Of a stretch of DNA of 64,000 nt, positions 1-8,209 are shown piece after piece (position 1 is the stretch's first letter; every line of letters starts with the position of its first letter). The translations under genes and the position numbers were made by a program. This DNA comes from UBA11865 sp041570195 (GTDB lineage Bacteria; Chloroflexota; Anaerolineae; Promineifilales; Promineifilaceae): positions 59,714 through 123,713 of the forward strand of contig JBFFWQ010000002.1 of the NCBI GenBank assembly GCA_041570195.1, in the 5' to 3' direction. Under the pieces are notes generated by a model. It made no database searches. It was not told the DNA's origin and saw only the letters and a list, made by a program, of their open reading frames with translations.

Positions 1-2160
1 CCGGCCGAGCATAAGGCGCTCGTCCTGTAAGCCAGGCGGCCAATGGCTTCCAAGTAAACACCGGCACCCAATCGGACATTGACTGGGTCAAGCGCCGGGG
101 CCGGAGGTGGGTGGCCACACTCGCCGACTTCGGCGGCCGACGGCAGCTGTAATATGGTTGCTCCCGAATTCACGTTGCCAATTGGATCGGTAGCCGGGCT
201 TTCAACTGGCCTATATCGGAGCGTGATCCGCTGCCTAAAGCCGGCGCCGCTATTCGCAAGACGACTAGGAGCATTCCGGCAAGAATCATCGGAATGGCAT
301 TCTCTATGCGCATATTGCTGAAAATATCGTTACCTCGACCAGAAAACTAGAGGCGAATCTAGCGGTATTTTACGCTAATCGCAACGTCTGTTGCCAGCGA
401 AGTTTCAAAAACCAGAGAGTTTCCGTTCACGCTGGTCGGCGATGGCGCGGTTCTGAGCAGCTGTTCACCATCTGGCAGCATGAGGGCAGCTGCCACTTGA
501 TGCGATTCGGTCCTGCCTGTTCTCTCAGGTAGAGACGGTATAGGCGGCGACCGTCTTGACGCTGTACGATGGATACCGGACTCGGGCCGCTTCAGAATCG
601 GCCACGAAGCGTTGAGAATACCACCTTTGTGCGGCCGACTGCAACGTCTGTAGTAGTTCGTAGCCTTTGGCCGACAGGAGGCTAGAATCTATCCGGCTTG
701 TGAAGGCATTGGCCAGCGGCTCCATGAAAGCTTTGCGTCCGATTACCCATTTGGCTGGTTCGGTGCCAGGTCCCGATTCTTCGCCTAACTGCGCGACGGC
801 GTTCTGGGCATCGACGAACCAATCCAGTTCTTCAATGTCTGTGCTCTGTATGCCAGAAGCCAACAGACTATCCAGGCTGTTTTGATGCCGAATGAGGAAC
901 GACCGTCACGCGCGCTGCGAAACGCACTAATCGTCATCCAGAGCAAGATCAGCAACAGGCCGAGAATTAGAAGAGGCTCATCCAGCTAAATTCGTCCCGA
1001 GCGCCAGTGGCCAGGTTTGGTTGGGTAGCGAGCGCTACTCATCTGTCGAACTCTGAACCGGCGGCCACGCAACTCCGGCTGCCGAGATCTGTGAACGACA
1101 ACTGCGCGGCAATCGAGGCATTCCCTGGGGTAAGCACAGTGGCCGTATATGGAACTTCTTTCAGTATTTCCTGCGTCGCATGGCGCACTGACACAGCGCT
1201 GCTATCGTCAGGCGTCAGACCCGCCAGCAGAGAAATGGCAAGCGGAATCAGCCACACAATCTTGGATTCAATCTGCATCAGCCAGGGACCAGCTGATATC
1301 GCGGCCAGCAGGAATGCTGGCAGAAGCAAAGCGGCCGCGTCGACGGTTCGATAGGTGAAGGCATGGAAGCGGAAAAGGATAGCCGTAACAAAAACGGCGG
1401 CCGACAACCAATATCGCTACTTCGTCATCTTACAAGCGCCGGCCGCACCAAGTAGGAGTCAGAGGACAATCGGGAACCCAACGCCAGGACCGAACCAGGC
1501 GGCGAGGCGCGACGGCACCTCGGCGATCGGGAATGCCAGGACGTATTGGGCTGCTTGCACTACTTAGCCAGGCCAGTAACAGGAACGGCGTCAGACCGTT
1601 AAGCAACCCAAAAACGAATCTCGCTAGCCCAGATTCAGAACTACCGACGAGCCAGAGAGCCAATGGTAACAGCTCGGAGCTAATGGCTTGGCGCCAAACC
1701 AGCGGCTTGAAAGCCAGGATCAAAGCAATTGCCATTGGTGTTAGTTGGAGTCGCCAAGCCTCAGAATGCTTGGCTTCGGAATGCCTGGATCAAAAGTAGC
1801 GGTTCTCGGGATTTCGTGTAGTCAAACCTAACACCAATATTTCAACTCCAGCGGCAGCAGCAACGGCCGACAACAGCCTGAGCCGTGCTGCAAAGGTTCC
1901 AATGGGCGGGGAGCCGAGGACCTGGCCAAGTGACACGGTATATGGGATATCCAGGCGGATCGAGGGTACTGAGAGTCGTAGAAGCGGCAATCAACCCGCC
2001 TCCGTCCCCGCCGTCGTGGCGCCAGGTAGGATCTTTGGACAGCGTGCAAAGGTAACTCAACAACGCTATCGCGACCGCCCACAAATAGAAGATCGCGGCT
2101 GGAGAAAGCGTTGGGCGAGACTAAGCTCGTTCGCCAAGGCCTGGTCTCGGGAGTGACTGC
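1..2160 (-). pseudogene. Decayed DUF2723 (TMEM260-like) membrane mannosyltransferase, cut by the left edge
   Basis: No open frame covers this stretch, but minus-strand pieces in changing frames read in order as a DUF2723-family protein, a multi-membrane glycosyltransferase family. From 2084 downward one frame gives SKDPTWRHDGGDGGGLIAAS followed by DPPGYPIY. A second frame (to about 1790) continues GSPPIGTFAARL, and near 1735-1690 comes FKPLVWRQAISSE. Near 1550-1495 I read FPIAEVPSRLAAWFGP, then a stop. A third frame (1407-1039) gives AFTYRTVDAAALLLPAFLL. A membrane segment follows near 975-930, then hydrophilic pieces. Near 90-45 lies VNVRLGAGVYLEAIG, resembling the C-terminal beta domain of large Chloroflexota membrane glycosyltransferases. 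At least three frame changes and several stops are needed. All neighbouring genes are intact, so true decay is likelier than sequencing error. Only the DUF2723 part is confidently recognised. Confidence 0.75.
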
Positions 2161-2506
2161 CTGCTTCTGTTCCAATGCATTGGCTAGCGGGCTCCTTCGC
2201 GCTTCAGCACGACCGGGATCATCCTGGCGGAATCGTCAGATCATGCCAGCAGGAGCAATCCTGGATAATGAGTTTGCTCCAGGATGCAGCAGATCTTGAA
2301 CGACATCAAGCTGGCCCGTATAGGCATTCTCGCCATATTGGCCCGCTCGCATTATACAGGGTCGCCATGCGAGTCTCCCATTGGCGGGCCGGAATTCGTT
2401 ACGTTCTCGTCGTTCTGACAACCGGACAATATGACGGCTATCACGAGGGCCATTACTATCCGGCCAATTACGGCCGGCTGATGAAGGCCGGGATTCATGG
2501 GCGGTG
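2161..2506. other. Intergenic stretch, probably old 5' region of the decayed gene
   Basis: No coding sequence with family signal was seen on either strand. A TATAAT hexamer lies on the minus strand at 2351-2356 without a good -35, and may be the relic promoter of the broken DUF2723 gene. Open frames crossing the stretch lack recognisable domains, and the longest one runs antisense into the FN3-like gene. Confidence 0.4.
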
Positions 2507-3559
2507 CTATTTGCTACCGGCCCGCTTACGATCGTAGTAGTAGATCGCTCCGACGACGCAAGAGATGAACACGGCAAACGCCGCCCCAAAGCCAAGCCAA
2601 AGGAAAACAGTGCCCAGGAAGGGCTCCGTTTGAGGTTCCTGGACCTCGGCAGATTCAGAACCTGGTGGGCCCGCATTCTGGGAACCAATAATCGGATAGG
2701 GCGTGCCATTGATAACATCACCGGGCTCTGGACCAGGCTCTGGTGCGGTCGAATTGCTCTCTGTTGGGAATACAATAGGCGTTGGCGGCGGGGCCGGATA
2801 CCCGTCTTGCGGAGGGTCGGCCGGCTCGTCTAAGAGGGGGCCAGGGTAGGCGGTTCCCACTGGCGTGGTCTGATTTTGAAACTTGGGCGAGTTGTTGTCT
2901 TGTTTCGAGATGGCAGCACTAGAGGCATCGACGACCGCTATGCTGTTGTACGAATTCCTGGATGTCGCAGCTGACACCACCGCAGTTCGCACAATCTGCG
3001 CAGTGGTGACGGTTGGGCCGGTTGCCCATTCGGGGAGTGCTGTAGGTGGCGGAGTAGCGCCCGCAGTCGAGTAGACGGTCTGCCGGGTCGCAATCTGGGT
3101 TTGATCTTGAGTAGCCGCCGTCGTAGGTGTGGCTGTCTGGCCAATCTTATCCGGCCCGACCTTAACTTCAATAGGATTAGTCCGGCTCTCATTGCCTTGG
3201 CTGGTCTCTACCTCAACCAGCATGTACCAGTTACTGCGACCAAGTATCACATTGTCCTGATCTCGCCTCTTGTACTCGGCGTCAAAGAGGCTGTCGGGCG
3301 GCGCCTCCGATGGCACGAGACCTATCTGTGAAAGCTCTTGGAATGGGCCGCCTTCTTGGCTGGCTCGTTCCACGTAGGAATCGGCCGTATCTAGCTCTGT
3401 GGCTGTCGCCCATTCTAGAAGCACTGAGTTGCCGTCCTGCTGTCCACGGAATTCAGGTAGGCCTACAGTGGCCTTGGCCTGAACGGCTATTGGTCCCAGA
3501 GTAGCCGCAACAGCGACAGTGCACGCGGCAAACACGATCAATCGGATAAGTGTTCTCAT
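2507..3559 (-). CDS. Secreted, membrane-anchored FN3-like protein of unknown role
   Basis: The 350-residue product begins with a signal peptide (hydrophobic residues about 5-25, AVQA before the probable cleavage site). Next comes a domain of about 110 residues with fibronectin-III-like wording: LLEWATATELDT, then YVERAS, then YMLVEVE. A long Pro/Thr/Gln/Ser-rich linker follows (about residues 140-300). A single C-terminal membrane helix near residues 315-342 ends in a short basic tail (DRKRAGSK). This is the layout of a wall-spanning surface protein with a cytoplasmic stop-transfer tail. The N-terminal pattern recalls domains found in Chloroflexota proteins before LPXTG-like or PEP-like tails, but no sorting signal is visible. 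ATG start. It stands alone, divergent from radA. No enzymatic motif was recognised; adhesion or display is a guess. Confidence 0.75.
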   Translation of the reverse strand: MRTLIRLIVFAACTVAVAATLGPIAVQAKATVGLPEFRGQQDGNSVLLEWATATELDTADSYVERASQEGGPFQELSQIGLVPSEAPPDSLFDAEYKRRDQDNVILGRSNWYMLVEVETSQGNESRTNPIEVKVGPDKIGQTATPTTAATQDQTQIATRQTVYSTAGATPPPTALPEWATGPTVTTAQIVRTAVVSAATSRNSYNSIAVVDASSAAISKQDNNSPKFQNQTTPVGTAYPGPLLDEPADPPQDGYPAPPPTPIVFPTESNSTAPEPGPEPGDVINGTPYPIIGSQNAGPPGSESAEVQEPQTEPFLGTVFLWLGFGAAFAVFISCVVGAIYYYDRKRAGSK

Positions 3560-3981
3560 GGTTTGAATTATCTTTGAATACCTAGCAGCCCAGCGTCGAG
3601 CGCTTTCACCGAATTGTAGGGTTATTTCAGCGTCATTGCCAACAACGTCAGTGCCAAGACCGTTTCACGCGCTCGAACTCGTGCGGTAGATTGACGAGAT
3701 GATAGAATCGGGATCTAGTTCCGTACTGGATCGGTCCATGCGAGTAACTTGGAAGTCGATTTCGCATAGGCATTAGTAATTTCAATGACTATCGAACCAA
3801 CAATGAGTAGGCCATCGCTAAGGCCTCACAGCTTTCCTGACTTCTCAGCGATAGGGCGAACCCAATCCATTAGATGGCAAACGCGCTGACAAGATTCGCT
3901 GACAGGCCTTGTCAGTTGTAGAATCTCTGGCTGACAAAACGATCTTGCCGAGAGATCTCAAGTTCGGTTAAGGAGTAGCTA
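3560..3981. promoter_or_regulatory. Divergent intergenic region with CTGACA repeats before radA
   Basis: This 422-nt non-coding stretch separates the FN3-like gene from radA. Its radA-proximal part holds CTGACA at 3886-3891, 3899-3904 and 3931-3936, and the inverse TGTCAG at 3910-3915. The second copy and the inverse form a near-palindrome, CTGACAGGCCTTGTCAG. A possible -10 (TAGAAT, about 3919-3924) lies just downstream, so the palindrome would sit within the promoter. The rest of the stretch shows nothing I can name. Confidence 0.4.
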
Positions 3982-5355
3982 ATGGCCAGAACGCAGTCGC
4001 AATATGTTTGCCAGCGCTGTGGACGAATCACGGCCGCCTACGTCGGGAAATGTCCCAAGTGCCACGAATTTGGCACCATGGTCGAGCAGGTAGTCGCACC
4101 TGAGAAGAGTGAAAGACGACGGGGCCGAGTAGCCGGCGCCGTCAGTAAACCGATAAGGTTACCGGAGATCACATCCGATGGCCTGACCCGCCTGGCGCTT
4201 CCCATGGCCGAGTTCAGCCGCGTCTTGGGCGGCGGCATTGTTCCTGGGTCAATCATACTGGTCGGCGGCGAGCCTGGCATTGGCAAATCAACGCTCCTTC
4301 TCCAGGTAGCCGCGTTGTCGTCTGCCCAACATGGCCCCAGTCTATACATTTCTGGAGAGGAAAGCGTACGCCAGATCAAGATGCGCGCCGATCGAATGGA
4401 CATCAGTGCTGATCAGTTGTACCTGGTGACAGAAACCAACCTTGACACCATGTACCAGCACATTGAAGAGGTACAGCCTAACATGGTGATCGTCGACAGC
4501 ATTCAAACCACCTACACGGGAGATCTAAGCTCGTCGGCCGGCAGCGTGAGCCAGGTAAGGGAATGTGCGGCCCGCTTCCAAGAGTTAGCCAAGAACAGTG
4601 GCCTGGCCGTCATTCTGGTTGGCCATGTCACGAAGGAGGGCGCGATAGCGGGGCCTCGCGTACTCGAACACATAGTCGATGCCGTGCTTTACCTGGAAGG
4701 CGATCAGTTTCATCGTTATCGATTGCTCAGAGGCGTCAAGAATCGATTCGGCGCCACCAGCGAGGTGGGTGTCTTTGAAATGGCCGAGAAGGGCATGATG
4801 GAGGTGGCTAACCCATCAGAGGCGTTTTTGGCCGAACGGCAGGCAAATGCGCCCGGTTCAGCTATAGCCGTAACTATCGAAGGGACGCGTCCCTTGCTGG
4901 TGGAGATCCAAGCGTTGGCAAGCGCTACATCCTTCGCGAACCCGCGGCGGACGGCCAATGGTTTTGATTACAATCGACTCTTGCTGCTGGCGGCCGTCCT
5001 GGCTCGACGGACAGGGCTAAGGTTGCACGACAAGGATCTATATGCGAATGTCGTCGGCGGTCTCCGAATCGAGGAGCCGGCGGCCGATTTGGCGTTGGCC
5101 GTTTCCATTGCCAGCAGTGTGAAGGATAGGGCTGTGCATGCGGACATGGCCTTCGTGGGTGAGGTCGGCCTTAGCGGCGAACTGCGCGCGGTCAGCCAGA
5201 CTGAGAAAAGGCTAAAGGAGGCGGCCAAACTCGGATTCCGTAAGTGCGTTGTACCTCGTTCCGCCGCACGCTCATCCAGCCAGCCACCGGCGAGGCTTGA
5301 GGTGATCGGCTGCCGTACTTTGAGAGATGCGCTGGGCGTTGCTTTGACAAACTGA
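3982..5355 (+). CDS. radA: DNA repair protein RadA (Sms)
   Basis: RadA is a RecA-like ATPase that helps process recombination intermediates and drives branch migration. The 457-residue protein has the complete family layout. A zinc finger lies at Cys10, Cys13, Cys24 and Cys27. Walker A, GEPGIGKST, is near residue 95. The RadA-specific KNRFG motif is near residue 253 (RGVKNRFGATSEVG). A C-terminal Lon-protease-like domain (about 285-457) contains VGLSGELRAV. The length is typical. The ATG is preceded by aaggag at a good distance (ttaaggagtagctaatg). The gene is monocistronic. It converges with the GH99-like gene, with a hairpin between them. Its upstream region carries operator-like CTGACA repeats. 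Confidence 0.97.
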   Translation: MARTQSQYVCQRCGRITAAYVGKCPKCHEFGTMVEQVVAPEKSERRRGRVAGAVSKPIRLPEITSDGLTRLALPMAEFSRVLGGGIVPGSIILVGGEPGIGKSTLLLQVAALSSAQHGPSLYISGEESVRQIKMRADRMDISADQLYLVTETNLDTMYQHIEEVQPNMVIVDSIQTTYTGDLSSSAGSVSQVRECAARFQELAKNSGLAVILVGHVTKEGAIAGPRVLEHIVDAVLYLEGDQFHRYRLLRGVKNRFGATSEVGVFEMAEKGMMEVANPSEAFLAERQANAPGSAIAVTIEGTRPLLVEIQALASATSFANPRRTANGFDYNRLLLLAAVLARRTGLRLHDKDLYANVVGGLRIEEPAADLALAVSIASSVKDRAVHADMAFVGEVGLSGELRAVSQTEKRLKEAAKLGFRKCVVPRSAARSSSQPPARLEVIGCRTLRDALGVALTN

Positions 5356-5386
5356 TGGAGCAGGCAGTCAATCCGCGATAACGCGA

Positions 5387-5422
5387 GGCATTGCCGGATA
5401 AGTCTCTCATCAGGGCAATGCC
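5387..5422. terminator. Hairpin between convergent radA and GH99-like genes
   Basis: GGCATTGCC (5387-5395) and GGCAATGCC (5414-5422) form a perfect 9-bp inverted repeat with an 18-nt loop. It lies 32 nt after the radA stop and 4 nt after the stop of the convergent gene. There is no T tract on either side, so it may act as a 3' end stabiliser or an atypical terminator. Confidence 0.5.
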
Positions 5423-5425
5423 AAA

Positions 5426-7276
5426 CTAGCGGGCCCGGCCGAGATATAATAACAACCCGCCCAGGAGAGCGAGCAACGTCACAATGCCAAAGAGTGCGAA
5501 GAGAATCCCACCGCCACTCTCCTCGGACTGATTAGCTTCGGCAGCAGTCGCAACTACTTGCGGCGTATGAGTTGCCGCCGGCCGTTCGGTGGCAGTTGGC
5601 GACGCCTGCAGCGTTGGTGTGCTGGTCGCACTTGGCGCCTGCGTCAACGTTGGCGAGACCACAATCACTGGCCGATCGGTGGAGCCGCCAATTTCTGCCG
5701 GCAGCGGGCGAAAGCCGACGACAATCCGCTGGCCCACCTGTAGAATCGACTCTGTATCGAGTTCGTCGTTAAGCGCAAGCAACTCGTCGATAGATAGGCC
5801 AAACTTCTGGGCCACGCTGAATAGGGAATCGCCATCGACAAGTTCGTAGACCACGCTGCCATCGGCCAAGATTACGGCTCCTGGGAACTGATCGCCAGCT
5901 TCGCGCGCTGACACCTGGCCGGCCTGTCCAAGGACCAATCGTTGACCAACGGTAATTACCGAGGTTTCGTCCAGGTTGTTGCGAGAGTAAATCTCGAATA
6001 ATGGCACTTCAAAAAGCTCCGAGATCCCGATCAATGTATCCCCAGGCTGGATGATGTACACGATCTGACCGTCGGATTGGGGCGTCGGCGACGCGACGGG
6101 CGTTGGGCTAGGTGTGACCGTTGGGGTTTCCGTCGGTGTCGACGTGTCAGTCGGAGTAGGTGAAGGGCCAGATGTAGGCGTCGCCGTAGGAGTAGCAGAG
6201 GGGCCTGCGACCTGGGCAACTTGAGTCGCGGGCGGCGGCTGGGCAACAACCGCCGCCAGGCTTCCTGACTTGTACGCAGCACTTAGCTGGCGCGTGAGGT
6301 CTAGGTAGTAGTTGCCGAATTCAGTGCTTGGCTCGATGTTACTTCCCTCAGCCCACTCATTGAATGAATTGACGATTAACATGTCTGGCGCGCTCGATGC
6401 TGCGCCGTTGAAGCTGGTTTGGTAGTAAGAGCCGCCTGCCCTGTCGCGGAGTATTGTCGCCTGCCCACGGCCCAACAGTGAGTCGTTGAAGCCGGGCATG
6501 GCGGTTGCCACCCAATATCGATAGGCGCCATAAGTATCGGCCGCGGCCCGAGTTCTACTCGACCAAGTGATTGCCGTCCCGGCAGGATTCGCCGACCAGG
6601 CAATATTGTACAGATGCAGCCCGTCGAATACGGACAGGTAGTCGAGGTTTGAACCTTCCGCGATCCATATGCTATTGTGCCCAGGGTCCACTTGCTCGCG
6701 TATCTGAGCCCATTCGCCCACCGGCAACAGCCAATTTGCCCAAAAGAATACAACTGGCTTGCCGTCAACCCGCAAATACGCCGGGTGATTTGCATGCGTG
6801 GCAAGAAGTGCACTCAATGCACTGGCACGATCGCCGTTAGAGGTGAAGAATGGGCTGCCCACTTCAAAATCAACCGCGGCCTTAAACCCACTGGAAGCAG
6901 CTACTCCAAGCAATGTTTGGAAATTCGATTCAGTCTGATTGGCCGCTGGTCCATACCAACTTTGAACGAAGCCATCAATGCCGGCTGAGCGCGCTTCAGA
7001 GACATGGCGCTGAATCACTCCCCCGTCGGTAGAATAGTATGGCTGAGGTGGCTGGTAAGGAGTTCTACCGGGTCCAAACGAACCTGGATCATACCAGGCA
7101 TAGTAGAAGGCCAGGACCAGATTTGTTTGGCCCTGGGCCTCCACACGCGCCGGTGGTACCAACGCGTTCACCAGAACCGCAATGGCGACGAGGAAGGCTA
7201 TCCGCCATGCGACTCTAAGCGGGCGAAGGCTTCGAAACTGAATCCATATTGAAAACGACTTCATTCGATCGGTCAT
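5426..7276 (-). CDS. GH99-like secreted glycoside hydrolase with two LysM domains and C-terminal anchor
   Basis: A 616-residue surface protein. A hydrophobic segment near residues 20-45 acts as signal or anchor. A domain of about 300 residues opens with VLAFYYAWYDPGSFGPG and contains AGIDGFVQSWYGP, KPVVFFWANW and NSFNEWAEGSNIEPS. This wording belongs to the GH99/GH71-like and WbsX-like group (endo-mannosidase-type TIM barrels). A Pro/Thr/Ser linker follows, then two LysM repeats (YIIQPGDTLIGISELF and YELVDGDSLFSVAQKFGL), another TP-rich linker, a membrane helix (GGILFALFGIVTLLALLGGL) and a short basic end. LysM implies binding to a GlcNAc-containing polymer. The frame is open upstream to 7351, but ATG 7276 (MTDRMKSF) matches the signal-peptide position; ATG 7264 is also possible. 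The substrate is unknown. Confidence 0.82.
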   Translation of the reverse strand: MTDRMKSFSIWIQFRSLRPLRVAWRIAFLVAIAVLVNALVPPARVEAQGQTNLVLAFYYAWYDPGSFGPGRTPYQPPQPYYSTDGGVIQRHVSEARSAGIDGFVQSWYGPAANQTESNFQTLLGVAASSGFKAAVDFEVGSPFFTSNGDRASALSALLATHANHPAYLRVDGKPVVFFWANWLLPVGEWAQIREQVDPGHNSIWIAEGSNLDYLSVFDGLHLYNIAWSANPAGTAITWSSRTRAAADTYGAYRYWVATAMPGFNDSLLGRGQATILRDRAGGSYYQTSFNGAASSAPDMLIVNSFNEWAEGSNIEPSTEFGNYYLDLTRQLSAAYKSGSLAAVVAQPPPATQVAQVAGPSATPTATPTSGPSPTPTDTSTPTETPTVTPSPTPVASPTPQSDGQIVYIIQPGDTLIGISELFEVPLFEIYSRNNLDETSVITVGQRLVLGQAGQVSAREAGDQFPGAVILADGSVVYELVDGDSLFSVAQKFGLSIDELLALNDELDTESILQVGQRIVVGFRPLPAEIGGSTDRPVIVVSPTLTQAPSATSTPTLQASPTATERPAATHTPQVVATAAEANQSEESGGGILFALFGIVTLLALLGGLLLYLGRAR

Positions 7277-7397
7277 GCTATCAGACTCTTTACGCGTCGC
7301 CGACAACGGAGGCAACGCTCTGCGTTTGGGCTGCCTGGCGCAACAGCCCACAATTATACCAGCGGCAAGCTAGCGCAAAAAATGCCGATGCTAGCGT

Positions 7398-7425
7398 TTG
7401 TGAAAATATGTATTTGTGCTATCAT
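7398..7425 (+). promoter_or_regulatory. Sigma-70-type promoter of the rpsF operon
   Basis: TTGTGA (7398-7403), a 16-nt spacer and TATCAT (7420-7425) make a plausible housekeeping promoter. It lies about 120 nt before rpsF, leaving a long 5' leader. Confidence 0.5.
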
Positions 7426-7509
7426 ACCGGGTCGTTGCACGGCTTCGGCCTGAAACAGAAAATGGCCGACCGCCGTTTTCCGCTCTTGGCTTGAACCAAG
7501 GGCATTCGC

Positions 7510-7539
7510 TCTCCCGAGCAAATTCCGAGGAAAAGGAGA
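7510..7539 (+). promoter_or_regulatory. rpsF leader hairpin overlapping the Shine-Dalgarno
   Basis: TCTCC (7510-7514) can pair with GGAGA (7535-7539), which is the rpsF Shine-Dalgarno. The enclosed loop contains CCGAGC and CCGAGG. In many bacteria S6-S18 represses its own operon by binding a leader RNA with a CCG-containing bulge that mimics the rRNA site. The position and CCG content fit, but I cannot confirm the consensus fold. Confidence 0.35.
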
Positions 7540-7548
7540 ATAAGCAAC

Positions 7549-7842
7549 ATGCGTGAGTACGAAGTTACTGTCGTGCTAAAGCCTGATCTTGATGATGATG
7601 CCCGTGCTGAGGTACTGGGTCGGATTGAGGCATGGATAACCCAGGGCGAAGGCGAAGAAGCAAAGCCGTCGGCCGATCATTGGGGTCAGCGTAGATTGGC
7701 CTACCCAATCAACAATTTCACAGAAGGATACTACGTACTATACCTGGCCCAGATGGAGCCACCTAGCGTAGGCGATGTTGAGCGAAACATCCAGTATGTG
7801 GATGATGTCTTGCGCCATCTAGTGGTGCGCAGGGAAGAGTAA
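7549..7842 (+). CDS. rpsF: 30S ribosomal protein S6
   Basis: 97 residues, typical for S6. It opens with MREYEVTVVLKPDLDD (first beta strand). It contains WGQRRLAYPINNFTEGYYVLY, the conserved RNA-binding and S18-contact part, and ends in a short acidic/basic tail. S6 binds S18 in the platform of the small subunit. Strong Shine-Dalgarno (aaaaggagaataagcaac before ATG). It is first in the operon rpsF-rpsR-foldase. The ssb gene that commonly lies between rpsF and rpsR is absent: the gap holds only 89 nt. Confidence 0.97.
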   Translation: MREYEVTVVLKPDLDDDARAEVLGRIEAWITQGEGEEAKPSADHWGQRRLAYPINNFTEGYYVLYLAQMEPPSVGDVERNIQYVDDVLRHLVVRREE

Positions 7843-7931
7843 GCTCTATTGTCTTCCAAGTAGCGAGAACGTCTCCTGCGCCTGCCGCAGGGTGGCTTTT
7901 CGTGACCTGGATTCAGGGTAAGGAGAAAGTT

Positions 7932-8192
7932 ATGGCTGAAGAGCGTTCACGGGGAGACATGTCTTTATTGACCAGCCCCTATCACAGGAAGCGGCGCATC
8001 TGCGCATTTTGCGTTGAAAAAACAGACAGGCTTGATTACAAGCAGTATGAAGTCCTGGAGCGTTACTTGACCGAGCACGGCCGAATTCGGCCGCGCCGGC
8101 AGACTGGAACGTGCGCCAAGCATCAGCGCCGTCTGGCACGGGCAGTTAAGCAGGCCCGTCATCTGGCGCTACTGCCCTTTGTCGTCGACTGA
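7932..8192 (+). CDS. rpsR: 30S ribosomal protein S18, zinc-binding form
   Basis: 86 residues. The conserved core runs from RRICAFC through DYKQYEVLERYLTEHGRI to TGTCAKHQRRL and ends in RHLALLPFV, all diagnostic for S18. Cys24, Cys27, Cys61 and His64 make a possible zinc-binding (C+) variant. The open frame begins 30 nt earlier, but ATG 7932 has aaggagaaagtt directly before it, so it is the start. The product pairs with S6 at the small-subunit platform; the two genes are co-transcribed. Confidence 0.96.
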   Translation: MAEERSRGDMSLLTSPYHRKRRICAFCVEKTDRLDYKQYEVLERYLTEHGRIRPRRQTGTCAKHQRRLARAVKQARHLALLPFVVD

Positions 8193-8209
8193 GCAATACA
8201 GGGGAGAAG

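Noticed and set aside
79..321. 80-residue plus-strand frame at the left edge
   Set aside because: Lies over the decayed minus-strand gene; no Shine-Dalgarno or homology.
2236..2775. 179-residue minus-strand frame
   Set aside because: Overlaps the FN3-like gene in another frame and shows no domain; biased composition.
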